From: Apium graveolens
Taxonomy: Eukaryota > Streptophyta > Magnoliopsida > Apiales > Apiaceae
DNA length: 64,000 bases
NCBI RefSeq assembly: GCF_009905375.1
Contig: NC_133653.1
Span: 88,897,004-88,961,003 of the forward strand
Reading direction: 5' to 3'
Part shown: positions 35,590 through 48,813 of the stretch, piece after piece
Layout of the letters: every line of letters begins with the position of its first letter
Position numbering within the stretch: the first letter of the stretch is position 1
Position numbers and translations under genes: made by a program
Notes under the pieces: generated by a model
Told to the model about the DNA's origin: nothing
What the model saw: the letters and a program-made list of their open reading frames with translations, nothing else
Database searches by the model: none

Positions 35590-36090
35590 TTCGGGTTGTT
35601 AATACTATGAAAGGCTTCTATTGGGCGAAGAAACAGAGATGCTGATCGTTTTGTGATTGCCCCTTGACCAGCATGACTTCGTTCATTCGGTCAATAAAGA
35701 GGAGGGGTTGGTCTTCTTTGGGATTGCCCCTATACCAAATCGTCATCGCTCTGGATATATTTTGAATATATGCGTGATTGAGGCTGAAGGGTCCTGTCTT
35801 CTTTGGGATTGCCCCTAGACAGGGTTTCCTTCGGTCTTCTTTAATATCACAACAATAAGGGAAAGACGAAGGAGAAGGTCTTACCTCAGGATTTCCCCTA
35901 AAGATTCTTTGTTCGTCCTTACCAAGTGTTCATTACAAATTAAATAATAGTGGTGGAGTGAATGATGTTTGATTTGCGCGGGATTTCCCCTAGGTTCTAA
36001 ACTATACATACTTCGTTCATAAGTTGGACAAATATGGCGGTCAGAGAGTTTATTGTCTTCGGGATCGCCCCTAGATAATACTCATGTGGC
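35590..36090. repeat. Scattered GGGATTGCCCCTA-like boxes
   Basis: At least six variants (TTTGGGATTGCCCCTA, CAGGATTTCCCCTA, GCGGGATTTCCCCTA, TCGGGATCGCCCCTA and others) lie 60-120 bp apart between the tandem repeats and the integrase end. No reading frame. Confidence 0.65.
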
Positions 36091-36202
36091 CGCGCATTTG
36101 GTAAATAAAGAAATGTGACCGGAAGTGTATTTTCATTCATGATTGAATTGCTTACGCTTTTCATATAAAATTCAGTTACAAATTGACTTTAATGGAAATT
36201 TC

Positions 36203-37440
36203 TTACTGGTAAAATTTTTGAAGGCGACTGGCGTGCCAGGTGTTTTTGATTGCTTTGCCCGATAATATTTCAAGCTTGTACGTTTCTAGGCAAACGACCT
36301 CAATCATCTTATAGGGCCCTTCCCAGTTTGGTTGTAGCTTTCGTTGTTTGGTGGGCATAGAAATAGCTAGCTCCCTTAGGACTTGGTCCCCTATGTCGAA
36401 CGACCTCTTCTTAATACTGGAGTCATAATGCTGGGCTGCCTGTAGCGAGTATTTTATGTTCCTTTGGTGGGCAACTTCTCTTTCTTCCTCCAATAATTCC
36501 ACGTTCTCCCTTAGTCCAAAGCTGTTGGTTTCCATATTGTAGACCTCCGTTCGGTGTGATTCTAGTCCCACTTCGACTGGAACTAGGGCTTTGGTCCCAT
36601 TGGCCATTCTGAAGGGAGTTTCCCCTATTGAAGTCCTTGGGGTCGTTCGGTAGGCCCACAAGATCCAAGGGAGTTCTTCCAACCATCTACCTTTAGCCTC
36701 ACCCAGTCTCTTCTTGATACCTCGAAAGATTACTTTGTTTGCCGCTTCGATTGCCCCATTCCCTTGCGGATGGGCGACTGAGCTAAATCTTTGTTCAATT
36801 CTGAAGTGGTGCAGGAACTTGCGAAACTTGTTTCCAATAAACTGAGTCCCATTATCAGAGATGCAAATCTTCGGAATTTCGAATCGGAGAATAATTTTTT
36901 CTAAAAAGAACTTCTTTGTTGCTTCTTCGGTTGTGGCTCACAAAGGTCGGGCTTCAACCCACTTGGTCATGTAATCAATGGAAATTATGCAATACTTTGC
37001 TTGCTTCGTGATAGTTGGGAGAATGCCAACTATGTCCACGACCCACACGACGAACAGAATGGGACTTAGCACGGAAGTCATTTCTTCTGGGGGTTGCCTC
37101 GGGATAGTGGCGAACAACTGGCACTGTACATACTTCTTGGCATACTCGCTGGCATCGGCCTTCAGGGTTGGCCAGAAGAATCCCTGGCGAAGGATTTTGA
37201 AGGCGAGGGACCGACCGGCCAGATGCTTACCACAAATTCCTTCATGCACTACTGCAAGAGCTTGATGTTGTTCTTCGGTGTTTAGGCATCTAAGGAGGGG
37301 CTGACTGACTGATCGACGATACATTCTTCCATTAATGGTAGTGTAGCTCGATGCTCTATACTTTACCTTTAGCGCCTCCCTTCGGTCCAGAGGTAGAATA
37401 CCTTTCCAGAAAGTTCCTTAGGGGAGTCATCCAATCGTTC
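36203..37440 (-). pseudogene. integrase of the Tat-lineage element
   Basis: Reads from about 37440 down. The zinc-binding part includes VVHEGICGKHLAGRSL and CQLF. The catalytic core begins WVVDIVGILP with ISIDYMTKWVEARPL, includes a pattern for an N-G-T-Q-F block (about 36850), and PQGNGAIEAANKVIF near 36760. The C-terminal part (36682-36203) starts MEELPWILWAYRTTPRTSIG and ends HASRLQKFYQ before TAA. Interruptions between the pieces break the frame. It would insert element cDNA in the nucleus. Confidence 0.82.
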
Positions 37441-37442
37441 CC

Positions 37443-39369
37443 CTAGTGTATCTCCGGACATTCTTTCTTCTCGATCGAAGGCGTCTTGGCTTCGGTGAGG
37501 TAGATATAACCAGTTAGGCTCTGTGTCTCAGCCGAAGCTATCCTGGAAAGGGTGTCTGCCCGTCCATTGTTCTCCCTGCCAATTTGACTTAGCTCAAATG
37601 TTTCAAATGACAGAGAAGCATCTTTTACCTTGGTGGCGTAAGCCTTCGTCCGGGGGTCTCTCTGCTCATATTCTCCAGAGAAGTGCTTTACAACCAGCAT
37701 AGAATCACTGAAGGCCCTTAGGTGCTTCGCCTCAAGGCTTCGGGCCAACTTCATCCCTGCGAGGAGTGCTTCGTACTCTGCTTCATTGTTCGTTAGAGGA
37801 AAGTCGAATCTTATAGCCTGGAATATTTCGAACCCTTCGGGGCTGAAAAGTATTAGGCCGGCCCCACACTTTTTTCCAGCTACCGACCCATCTAAAAAGA
37901 GTTTCCATTTTCCAGGGGTCCGAATGAGATTTTCATCGGGCGTGAGATCCTGCGGCCCCGAGAATATGCACTCGACCACAAAGTCTGCCAGGGATTGGGC
38001 CTTGATCGCCGTTATGGGGACATACTCGAGATCAAACTCCCCAAGTTCAATGGACCAGGCTACTACTCTTCCAGAGGCTTCGGGCCTCGTTAAAATCTTC
38101 TTTAGAGGTTGACTGGTGATAACTTGAATCGTTCGGCTCTGGAAGTAATGTCGCAATTTTCGGGAGGCCATAACCAACCCATATGTGAATTTTTCGGCAT
38201 TGGGGTATCTCGTCTCTGCATCCTTGAGGACATGGGACACGTAGAACACAAGGTGTTGATTGCCTTCATGATTTTTACAAGCACGTCCCCTAGGGTTCTG
38301 TCGGACACAGCCAGGTAAAGATGGAGAGTTTCCTTCGGATCAGGCGTCATTAGGAGTGGTGCCTTGGTAAGGTATTCTTTCACTTCCTCGAATGCTCTCT
38401 GGCATTCGGGCCCCCACTCAAAATTTTTTGACCCCTTAAGCACGACGAAGAAAGGGAGTGCCCTTTCGACTGATCTGGAGATGAAGCGCCGAAGGGTGGC
38501 GAGTCGGACAGTTAGCTTTTGGATGTCTCTGATGCATCTAAGGGCTTCCATATTAATAACTGCTTCAATTTTTTCTGGGTTCGCCTCTATCCCCCGGGCA
38601 CTGACCATGTAGCCCAGGAACTTGCCACTGGAGACTCTGAAGGTGCATTTGTTCGGATTGATCCTCATGTTTCTCCGGAGTGTTTCGAAGCACTCTTTCA
38701 AGTCTTCGGCATGATCTTGGAACAGTGATTTTACAATCATGTCATCCACATATGCTTCCATGTTCCGACCGATCTGCTCTTTAAAGACCTTGTTTACCAT
38801 TCATTGGTAAAGGGTGAGTCACATGCGTCAGTTTGTGTGTGGCTCCAGTGTTCTTTAGTTCGAAGGGCATTTTAATATAAGCATAAGTCCCCCTCGGAGT
38901 TATGAACGTTGTCTTGGGCACATCCTTATCATTAATGGAAATTTGATGATATCCAGAAAAAGCATCCATAAAACTAAGTACCTGGAACCCTATCGTTGCG
39001 TCTATCAGTTGGTCGATGCTAGGCAAGCGGTAGTGTTCCTTCAGACATGCTTTATTGAGGTTCGTATAATCTACGCACATCCTCCACTTCCCATTTGATT
39101 TCTTAACAACCACCACATTGGCTAGCCAGTCAGGATATTCAATTTCTTCAATGAATTTGGTTTACAACAGCTTCTCTACTTTGGCCTCTATGACCTTCTG
39201 TCGTTCGACTGCGAATGTTCTCTTCTTCTGCTTCACCGATTTGGCCTCAGGCTATACATTCAAACAGTGCTTAGCCGTCTTAGGATCCAAACCGGGCATA
39301 TCTTACGACCCCCAGGAGAACACATCATGGTATTGCCAAGTGATAGCTATTACCTTTTCCTTCAAATCT
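37443..39369 (-). pseudogene. reverse transcriptase and two RNase H domains of the Tat-lineage element
   Basis: From 39369 down: the linker VIAITWQYHDVFSW, then MPGLDPKTAKHCLN, PDWLANVVVVKKSNGKWRMC, FMDAFSGYHQI and, after a frameshift near 38800, the catalytic MEAYVDDMIVKS (about 38750). The first RNase H follows the RT. The second, archaeal-type RNase H (WKLFLDGSVAGKKCGAG, NNEAEYEALLAGMKLA) lies at about 37930-37600; this doubled RNase H marks the Tat lineage. Stops lie upstream in KVEKLL*TKF and NV*PEAK, and frames change near 38800 and 38250. The 5' end is cut by the nested element at 39370-39374. Confidence 0.87.
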
Positions 39370-39374
39370 GCCCC

Positions 39375-42300
39375 TGTAGGGGAGTAGGAATCTCAGGTCT
39401 TACAGCTTCAGGCAATGCTAGCAGTGGTATGTTAAGTTTTCCCATAATGGCTCCCAAAGCAACTGTATTCTGTATTTGTAAATACTTATGGGACTCCACT
39501 AGGGCCTGAATATCATGTTGTTGACTTTCAACCAGTGTAGTTAGAGCTCGGACTTGTGAAGATAAATCTGAGTTGGAATTTTGAAGTGAAGAAATTTGAT
39601 CTTGAAGTTCTTGTATCTGAGGAGTAGAGGTTTTGGCTGAGAAGGACCCAAAGTGTTCATCAACAGCTTTTCTGACACCCTCCATGAGAAGAAATGAAGG
39701 CTCATACCTAGCAGTATACATTTGATTTAGCTTGACCCTGGTATCATTTGAATTTGTAATGTGAGTTTGAACTTGATCAAACAGGGCCTTGAAAGAACTC
39801 TTCATTATTGATACTTCCTTCTCAATGGAGGCCAGATCCATTCTTGACATTTGTAAAGTGAAAGACTGGAATTGATTTTTGATGTCCTTTTGAGAATGCA
39901 CAATGTCATCCATCTTTTCCTTGATCAACCTCCTGATTTTATCTTCATGTCCAGTCAATTTTACTTCAAGGGCCTTTCCAAAGAGATGGAAAACCTTGAG
40001 TTGAGCTTTATGCACATCCATAATGGCATCATAGACTTCAAGAGGAGTGAGAGTTTTAGCATTGCTTCCCAAGATAGTTATGTATTCTCTCCTGAATCTA
40101 GCCAAAACTTCATCCATTTCTGCCACATGGTCACCAGACAACCAGGCATCTACATTTCCATCCTCTTCAGGCTCATCTACTATCTTTTCCTTCTGTTGTT
40201 CAACCTCTTCATTGAAGCATAGCAGTATAGCTTGATAGTCCTGGTTCCCCATGTCTGAAGTGAGCAATTGCTGAGAAAGATTAGCCAAGCCTGAGATTTG
40301 ATCTACCAATATGTCATCAATTGTCAAAAGGCTGAGCTTCCATATCTTGTAGCCATTGTGCCATGACATGTGGTTGGTTGGGTTGAGATGTGGATGGCTG
40401 TTGAGAAATGTTCACAGTATCACCTGTGACTGAAGTCATAGTTTGACTCACAGATAGATCTGTGATTTTGACAGTTTATTGTTCACCACATGTAGTAGGA
40501 ACCTCTATTGGAATTGGAGAGGATTTGAATGGGTCACTGTCATGTACACCAGCCTCAAACCTTTGTGCACCTTGCAGAGCACTGTCACATAAATGTGATG
40601 AACTTACCTCTCCCATAACAGGGTCATTGGCAATTGTACTCCTAGCTTCAACTGTGAAGGCAATTTCAGCTAGGGTTGTGAGGGGAGTTGTTCCTTCTAG
40701 AAGAACTTCCAATTGAATTGGAGAGGATTTAGATAGCTCCCCCTCAGGAGTACTACCCTCAAACCTATTCATCTGTGAAGATGATTGTGCACATAAAGGT
40801 GCAAAAGTGACCACGGGGTCTTCAGTAAAAACTGATGAAACCCCCATGTTTGTGATGGTGTCATCAAGATCTACCCCAACTAGTAGTCTCTCACCATCTA
40901 GATATTGATTCTGGGTGGTGAGCACAGTTTCATGAACCATGTCACTTGAGTGTTGGTGCACTTGGGAATCAGATTCAAGTGCTCTATATGATGAAGAAAT
41001 TTGGGAGATTAGAGAAGTTTGCTCAGTTGTGAGTGTTGGCAGCTCCCCCAGAATGGATGAGGGAGCTTCAAGTGATGTGCCCTCACTGTGTGTGCCATCC
41101 TTATTTCTTCTACCATACCATACACTCTTGGTGCAGGTTGTGCTGACTCAGTACATGATGCATTAGGGTGAATGCTCTTTTCAATAGATACACCCTGTTG
41201 AGAGGATGCATCTAGTAACTGTTTACTCCCCATTTGTTCAACTGTGCCCTTTTGGGAGGACACAGAGGTGTTTTGAGTGGTCAGCTCAGGTATTTTACTC
41301 TTCTTTGGTCTCTTGACCAAGGGTGACTCTAGTTCAGTAAGTATTGTTTCAGTCTCATTTATAACAGCAAGGGTTGGTTCCTTTCTCTTCTTTTTACTCA
41401 CTTCAGTCTTTTGAGAGACTAAAGTGGTTGGTTTGCTAACATCTAGTGGTTTAGAAGAAGGGGCTACAGCCTTGGAAGGTCCCTGTTGGTGTGCCTGTGT
41501 TTGTGCTTCCACAGGCTCAGGAACCATAGCTGAACTAGCAAATTTAGGAGCCCTCATGTCTGGCATAGGGTAAGGATAAGTCCTGAATCTCTCCAACATA
41601 AATGGAGTGATTCTGAGACTTACACTCACCTTATTCTTTGAAGTAAGTGAGCCAAATATAATTTTGGACACTTGCTTGCAATTGCCAATTCTACTACTAT
41701 CAATACCAGCTAACAAATGTATGTCATTGACTTTATGAGCTAAAGTAGATATAATAAATCTTGGCAAAAAAATTTCTTTACCTCTATTCTTCAAAGGCAT
41801 AGTAAGCCTGGTAGCCAGCTCCTCCAGAATTAGACCTCCAACATTCAGATGTCTGTTGTGAGCTATTGAGAACACCAGCTTCTGCACCACACTTGAGATG
41901 TTGTCAAAGCCAGTTTTTCTGCAAGTGAAAGCCCTCACTACAGAGTCAAACACAAAGGACCATTCCTTCCTAAGGTTTGTTCTGTTCAGGCTTGCCAAGT
42001 TGATCGAGCCACTGTAGTTGATGAAGTCCATGAATTCACTCAGCTCATCTGCAGTTGGCATCTCTCCATAATTTTCAGTTGGCAATCCCAGGGCTGTATT
42101 CACATCAGCAGCTGAAAACTCAATTTCCTGGCCTCCAATTGTGCATGTGACCACCATAGAAGTGATATTCTCTAGAACAACTGTCCTAGTTATAGCTGAT
42201 GTCCAAAATTCATGAAGAACGTCCAAATACAGCACAAGACTTGCAGTTAAAGCACCTGCAATGTAGGATTCAGAAAGAAACTTCACAAACCCCTTGAAAC

Positions 42301-42385
42301 TATCAAGGGCTTGGTTAGCATCAAGAAAAGCAATAAAGTTAGTTCCCTTCTCTGGAATGATAGCTCTAACAATGTTTTATGTCAT
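39375..42385 (-). pseudogene. SIRE env-like gene, first part
   Basis: Starts at ATG 42385, with a TAA as third codon (Gln expected). It reads on as VKFLSESYIAG, then a globular region with LGLPTENYGE, SLNRTNLRKEW and VQKLVFSIAHN (to about 41560). A Lys/Ser/Pro-rich region and, after frame changes, a coiled-coil-rich region follow (40369-39375; QIQELQDQISSLQNSNSDLS). SIRE-lineage elements carry such an env-like frame after pol. I see no clear signal peptide or membrane segment, so calling it an envelope protein rests on position only. It ends abruptly at the element's left terminus. Confidence 0.72.
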
Positions 42386-42399
42386 TGTAGTGTTTAGAA

Positions 42400-43175
42400 G
42401 TAGTAGGTAAGAAAAAGTTTTGAGAAAGGAGCAAAAACGAGAGAGAAATCGCCTTTTGTCTGAAAGCTAAGTCACTTGAGATCTCGAGAAGGTGTAAGTA
42501 CAGTGTGTGTATCGAGAAGTCTGGGTATTTATAGAAAAAGTAAAATACTTATCGAGAAGTCAAAGATGACTTATCGAGAACTATGATAAATACCCAGTTT
42601 GTCCGAAAATGGACTAAAAATAATTCTAATTTATTTGAATTGAATCAAATTAAAATCAGAATAACTTTTCCAAAAGTATTTGTCTAAAATAATTCATTGA
42701 ATCAAATTATTTTAGTTCTGAGTTATTGATAAGTCTCAAAATATTCTTGTCGAGAACTCTGTGAGTTAACACTATTAGAGAACTCTACATGGTCTTATCG
42801 ATAAGTCATAATAGAGCTTATCGAGAAGTCATTCGAAAAGTCTGTAAATAGACTTATCGAGGACTCGCTCGAGAACTCTAAAATGACTTGTCGATAAGTC
42901 ATTTTGACTTATCGAGAACTCAGTTCTCTATAATTTTGAGTGCTATTTTTCTGCCTTGTGTTAATTTTACACATTAAAGATGTAAATTAACAACTAAGCA
43001 GTTTACTTAGAATTTGAAATATTCTAAGTTAACTTTTTTGAGTTTTTAAAGAAAAATAAATATACAGAGATTCTGAAATATTTATAATTCATATTTCAGT
43101 TAATTCCCAATTAAATCAAACTAGGTTGATTTATTAGAGATTAATCTGCTGTAAAACATTAGCTGAGTTCTTGCC
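42400..43175 (-). promoter_or_regulatory. Spacer between pol and env-like gene with TATA box and LTR-like repeats
   Basis: A non-coding stretch of about 780 bp. TATAAATA on the minus strand (42526-42533) lies 140 bases before the env-like ATG. Between about 42540 and 42930 there are many variants of CTTATCGAGAAGTC and CTTATCGATAAGTC, the same boxes found in the element's LTR (about 51055-51380), where the TATA box reads TTTTCTATAAATAG (51672-51685). This looks like an internal promoter for the env-like gene derived from, or evolving with, the LTR. Confidence 0.55.
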
Positions 43176-44735
43176 TTAAGATGAAGAATTGAGCATTCCA
43201 ATTTCACTCACAAGTCTAGTGAAGGTTACTTCATCCAAAGGTTTAGTAAAAATGTCAGCTAATTATTTTTCTGTTGGAACAAAAATGAGCTCAGTGGTAC
43301 CATTTGCAGCATGTTCCCTGATAAAATGGTACCTAACATCAATGTGCTTTGTTCTAGAATGATTAACTGGATTAGCTACTATAGATATGGCACTAGTATT
43401 GTCACACATAATAGGAATTTTATGTAACACTAGACCATAGTCCATTAGCTGATTTCTAATCCAAAGCACTTGAGCACAACAACTTCCAGCACCTATATAT
43501 TCAGCCTCAGCTGTGGAAGTTGACACGGATTGTTGTTTCTTACTATACCAGGACACAAGTCTTTGACCAAGAAATTGACAGCTTCCACTAGTATTTTTCC
43601 TATCAACCCTGCATCCAGCAAAATCTGCATCTGTGTATCCTACAGCTTCAAAACCGGTTCCCTTAGGATACCATAGTCCCAAGTTTGGAGTTCCCTTTAA
43701 GTATCTGAAAATCCTTTTGACAGCCATCAAGTGTGATTCTTTTGGATTGGCTTGAAATCTGGCACATAGACAAGTAGCAAACATGATGTCTGGTCTACTA
43801 GCAGTCAAATACAGCAATGATCCAATCATTCCTCTGTAGCTTGAAATATCCACACTCTTGCCTTTCTTGTCTTCATCCAACTTGGTTGCAGTAGACATTG
43901 GTGTAGATGCAGGTGAGCTATCCACCATACCAAATTTCTTCAATAAGTCATTCATATATTTGGTTTGGATGATGAAAATACCATCACTTCTGTGACTAAC
44001 TTGAAGGCCAAGAAAGTAACTCAATTCTCCCATCATGCTCATTTCATACTCACTCTGCATTAGCCTAGAGAATCTTTGACAAAGCTTTTCATTTGTAGAT
44101 CCAAAGATGATATCATCCACATAGATTTGAACTAGGATAATATCTTCATCATGCTTCTCGTAGAAGAGAGTCTTATCAATAGTACCTCTGGTAAAATCAT
44201 GTTTGAGTAGAAATTCTGACAGTGTGTCATACCAGGTTCTAGGTGCCTTTTTTAGTCCATATAGAGCCTTGAGTAATTTGTAAACAAAGTTAGGGAATTC
44301 TGGATCTTCAAAGCCAGGTGGTTGTTGCACATAAACTTCTTCTTCTGGTTCACCATTAAAAAAAGCACTCTTGACATCCATTTGATACATCTTAAAATTT
44401 GAGTGTGCAGCAAATGCCAGAAAAATTCTTATTGCTTCTAGTCTTACAACAGGAGCAAAAGTCTCATCATAGTCAATTCCCTCTTCTTGTGAGTAGCCTT
44501 TAGCAACCAACCTTGCTTTGTTTCTAGTAACAATTCCATTTTCATCCATTTTGTTCCTGTACACCCATTTAGTTCCAATTATGCTTCTGGTCTTTGGTGC
44601 AGGGACTAAATTCCAAACTTTGTTTCTCTCAAACTTATCCAGCTCCTCCTGCATGGCACATATCCAGTCGGGATCCAATAGGGCTTCTTCAGTTTTCTTT
44701 GGCTCTACTTGAGACAGAAAACATGCATGTAGGCA
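43176..44735 (-). pseudogene. SIRE reverse transcriptase and RNase H
   Basis: Reads from about 44735. The copia RT includes [67 protein letters not shown] and the catalytic [11 protein letters not shown] (about 44110). RNase H includes [19 protein letters not shown] and [17 protein letters not shown] at 43263-43265 interrupts the end where Gln is expected, after which LADIFTKPLDEV continues to a second TAA at 43176-43178. An in-frame TAA at 44736-44738 separates it from integrase. Confidence 0.88.
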
Positions 44736-46388
44736 TTAAGTAGCAGTTGCACTTCTAGTTCTCACACCAGCTGAGGGATCACCAATAATAGCTTCTACTG
44801 TATGACTCATATCCCACTTTCTGGTATGTGTCTGTTGACTAGTGCCTTCATCATTTTCTTCAGTATTACCATGACTGTCATTTCCATTCTCTCCTTCTCC
44901 CCCTGAGTTTTTGCCATCAAATTCAGGTGTCTGAAGAGAGCTTTCATTTCCATGATTTTGTTCAGAGATCTCTTCATTTGTTACTTGTTGTGTCATAACT
45001 TCATCTTCCTCATTAGAATCACTATCAATGGTTAGATTTTCAAATGCAAGGGCTTCAGCATCATTTACATCAAGACATTCCAAGCCTGGATACTTGTCAT
45101 CATCAAAAGTCACATCTGTGCTTTCCATAATTTTCTTTTGATCAATCACATAAACTTTATAGGCTATTCTTTCCAATAAATATCCCAGAAAAATTGCTTC
45201 AAAAACTTTAGAGTCAAATTTTCCCACATATTCAGAGTTGTCTTTTAGAATATAACACTTGCTTCCAAACACATGTAGATGCTTCACTGTAGGCTTCCTG
45301 TTAGACATGATTGAGTAGGGTGATTTGCCATGAGCTTTGTTGATGAGATATTTGTTTTGAGTGTAGCATGCAGTATTAACAGCCTCTTCCCAAAAACTAG
45401 TTGGCAACTGAGCATCTTGTAGCAAAGTTCTAGCAGCTTCAACCAATGTTCTATTTTTCCTCTCAACTACTCCATTCTGTTGAGGTGTGCTAGCTACTGA
45501 AAATTCTTGAACAATGCCTTTGCTTTTGCAGAATTCACTTAATGTTGAGTTTCTGAATTCTGTTTCATTATCACTTCTCAATCTTTTCACACTAACTTTT
45601 CCTTCAGCTTGCTTATCAATTTTTTTGATGTGCTCAATTATGATGTTTGGAGTTTCATCTTTAGAGTACATGAACTTAACCCAAGTGTATCTTGAGAAAT
45701 CATCAACCATGACAAGGGCATATTTGTTCCTTGAAATAGACAAGACATTTACTGGCCCAAACAAGTCCATGTGAATAAGTTGCAGAGGTGCACTTATATA
45801 ATTCACAGATTTTGACTTGTGACTTGATCTTTTCATTTTTCCTTTCTGACAAGCTTCACAAACTTCCAGTTGAGCAAATTCCAGATTGGGCATGTCTCTC
45901 ACAAGTTCCTTCTTGACTAGGGTGTTGATTGCTTTGAAATTCAAGTGAGATAGTTTTTTATGCCACAATTTGCTTTGCTCTTCTGATGCCTTGGTGTAGA
46001 AACAACACATTCCATCCTTATTTGTTGAGTCTAAGTCTGCAACAAACAAGTTTCCCTTTCTTACTCCCTTAAGAGCAATTTCACCAGTCTTTTTGCTAAT
46101 AAAAGCACAATCTTCTTTGTTGAAAACAACTTGAAAACCTCTGTCTGCAAATTGACTAACACTTAGGAGATTTACTTCTAATCCAGCAACTAGTGCTACA
46201 TCTTCAATGACAATATTTCCAGAAATAATCTTGCCATATCCCATTATGAATCCTTTGTTGTTGTCTCCAAAGGTTACCAAAGGGCCAGCCATCTCCCCAA
46301 ATTGTGATAGCAGGGCCTTATCACCTGTCATATGCCTGGAGCATCCACTATCAATGATCCATATGACCTTCTTTCCTTTTCCCTGCAC
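44736..46388 (-). pseudogene. SIRE protease and integrase
   Basis: Begins with the protease site WIIDSGCSRHMTG. The GAG-pre-integrase zinc region contains LWHKKLSHLNFKAINTL and CEACQKGK. The integrase core shows HMDLFGPVN, LRSDNETEFRN (one residue altered from the usual NGTEF) and STPQQNGVVERKNRTLVEAA. An acidic Asn/Glu/Ser-rich linker follows before the RT. This block is open over 550 residues, the best preserved part of the element. Confidence 0.88.
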
Positions 46389-46531
46389 ACAATGAGGATT
46401 AAGTGTGTTTAGCTACCCAAGCTGTGTTGGGTACTTTCTTCTTGTTAACTGATTTTGCAGAAGTAGAATGAGAATTTTGAGATAAAATGGAATTCATAGA
46501 CTGTTGAGCATTTTCCCTTTTAGATACAGAA

Positions 46532-48778
46532 TCAATTTTTTGATTCCATGAGATCAATTCTCAATTTGTGGCAACTCTTCATCATTTTCATGTTGCAGGG
46601 AATGCAGTCAAACTTGTCACAGAATGAATAGGAATCATTAGCATTAGCTTCATTGTACTTGCAGACTCCTTCAGGTGGATTGCTAACAACCTTTTTACAA
46701 AGATGAGTTAGGTGATTCATTGATCCATATTTCTCACACCTCTTTCTAGGAGCATATGCAACATAAGCAAAATTATTGCTTTTGTTTATCCCAATCTTTC
46801 CATTTCTATTCTTCTTTTTCTTTTTGACCTCTTCAGCTTTAATCTCCTTCACAAGCTCCTTAGTTTCTTGATTGGCTTTTGGTATTTCAACAGGGATGGA
46901 AGACTGAGTTGTCTCATTCTTTTGCTTGTCCTCATCAGCTATCTCTTGTTTGATTATCAACTCTTCTTCACTGAAGTTCACCTCACATGCCTTGAACAAA
47001 GGTGATTCAACTTTCTTCAACATTATTAGAACATTCTCAGCTTCGGTTGATTTTCCTTTGTCACTGACAGACTTCTTTTTGTTGTTCAAACCCTCATAGT
47101 CAAGACCAATGGCAATGTTTGCACAAGGCTTGTTCTTTTCATGATATTGTCCAATCAACTCAAAAGCATTTTTGAAGGATTTCAACTTCACTTCATTCTT
47201 CTCCAGCCTTTCTCTCAACACTGCTTCAATTTCAATTGCACACTTTAATTTATTCTTTAAGTATGCAATTTCTTGTTTAGCAGCATCAAGCTCAACCAGC
47301 AACAATTCAACCTCTTGCTTTTCACTCTCAAGTTTTTCATTGATCTTTTTCAATCTGCTAACTTCCTCATTTGCAGCAACCATGCTTGTATGAATGTGCA
47401 ACATTTCTGTGCTCATCTTTTCAACAGTTTCCTTATATTGACTCACATTTAAATCAATTGTGGTGAGAGTTGGTACCTGTGATTTAGATGATGAAGAGTC
47501 TCCTTGCTCCAAGGCCATGAGTGCATAGTTTCCAACTTCTTCATCTTCATCATTATCTGAATCATCCCAGCACTTGCCCTCAGCAATATAAGTTTTCCCT
47601 TGTTGCTTCTTTAAAAGAGCATCATACTTTGCTTCCAATTCAAGATAGGCTTTGTCTTTCTTTGCTTTCTTAGGTTTCCTACATTCTGTAGCAAAATGGC
47701 CCAACTCATCACAGTTAAAGCATCTTATTTTTGATCTATCAACAGATCCAGTTTTGTAGCCAGTTTTGCTATCAGGAGTGTACTTCCCTTTTCCTTTCCA
47801 GCTGCTGTCTTTGTTGAAGAACTGTCCTTTGCTCTTGAAAAATCTTGGTTTCTTTACTCTAATATTAGAGAATTTTCTAGCCAAGTAAGCCATTGATTTG
47901 TCTAGCTCATCAAGCTCATCAAGAGTGTAGAACTCATCTTCTTCATCCAATTCCAGTATAACTTGCTCTTCAGTGTCACTGACTCTTTTCTCACTTGTAG
48001 AAATTGCTGGAGTTGGGGATCTTTGCTCATCATTAGAAGTCTGGCCATCATTCACAATCAGTGCACTTGAGCCATCCATTACATATTCTTGACCATCCCT
48101 TAATGACTTATTTTGAATCATTTCAAGTTCATAAGTTTTCAGAACCCCATAGAGCACTTCCAGTGTGATTCTACTCAGATCCCTTCCTTCTCTGATTGCA
48201 GAGATCTTTTGTTCCAAATGGTCAGGGAGAGTGAGCAAGAACTTCAAATTCACTTCTTCAACATCATAAAATTTATCATGAAGCTGCAAGTCATTTATCA
48301 CCTTATTAAACCTTTCGAACACATCAGTAATACCCTCATTTGGTTTAGCCATAAAACCCTCATACTGAGAAATCAATATCCTTCTTTGATTTGACCTAAC
48401 CTCCTCAGTTCCTTCACAAAGTATTTCAATCTTTTCCCAGATCTGTTTAGCAGTGTCACAGTTGACAATGTTATTATACATTACATTGTCAAGTGACTTA
48501 ATTAGTATCAGTTGCAAAGCACTGTCTAGGGAAACTTTCTCTCTTTCAGGTTCAGTATACTCAGAAGGATCCTTGGGAGCATAATGAGCTGGAATAACCA
48601 TATCTCCATCTGTGGTTTCCTCAACTCTAACTACAGGAGTGAAAGGCCCATTCTTGAGGATGCCAATGTAAAGATGATTGGCCATTCTTATAAACAGCAA
48701 CATTTTCTTTTTCCATAAAGTGTAATTGGCCTTATCAAAGGGAGGAATCTTGATACTACTGATTTTCTGTGTATTCAT
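46532..48778 (-). pseudogene. SIRE gag
   Basis: The likely start is ATG 48778 (MNTQKISSIKIPPFDKANYT); an open frame extends further upstream through the PBS but that is not coding. The UBN2-type gag core lies at about residues 60-220 (LIKSLDNVMYNNIVNC, QIWEKIEILCEGTEEV, FERFNKVINDLQLH). A CCHC zinc knuckle follows (CFNCDELGHFATEC), then a long coiled coil (about 47440-47150) and Lys/Glu-rich tail with a degenerate second knuckle. It ends at TAG 46532-46534, out of frame with the protease region. Confidence 0.85.
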
Positions 48779-48813
48779 TTTTCCAAGATCTAATCTGTTT
48801 ACTTTCAGATTTT

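Noticed and set aside
39375..42385. True viral envelope gene or integrated virus
   Set aside because: Position and pattern match the env-like frame of SIRE-type retrotransposons; no signal peptide or membrane segment was recognised, and the neighbours are copia gag-pol.
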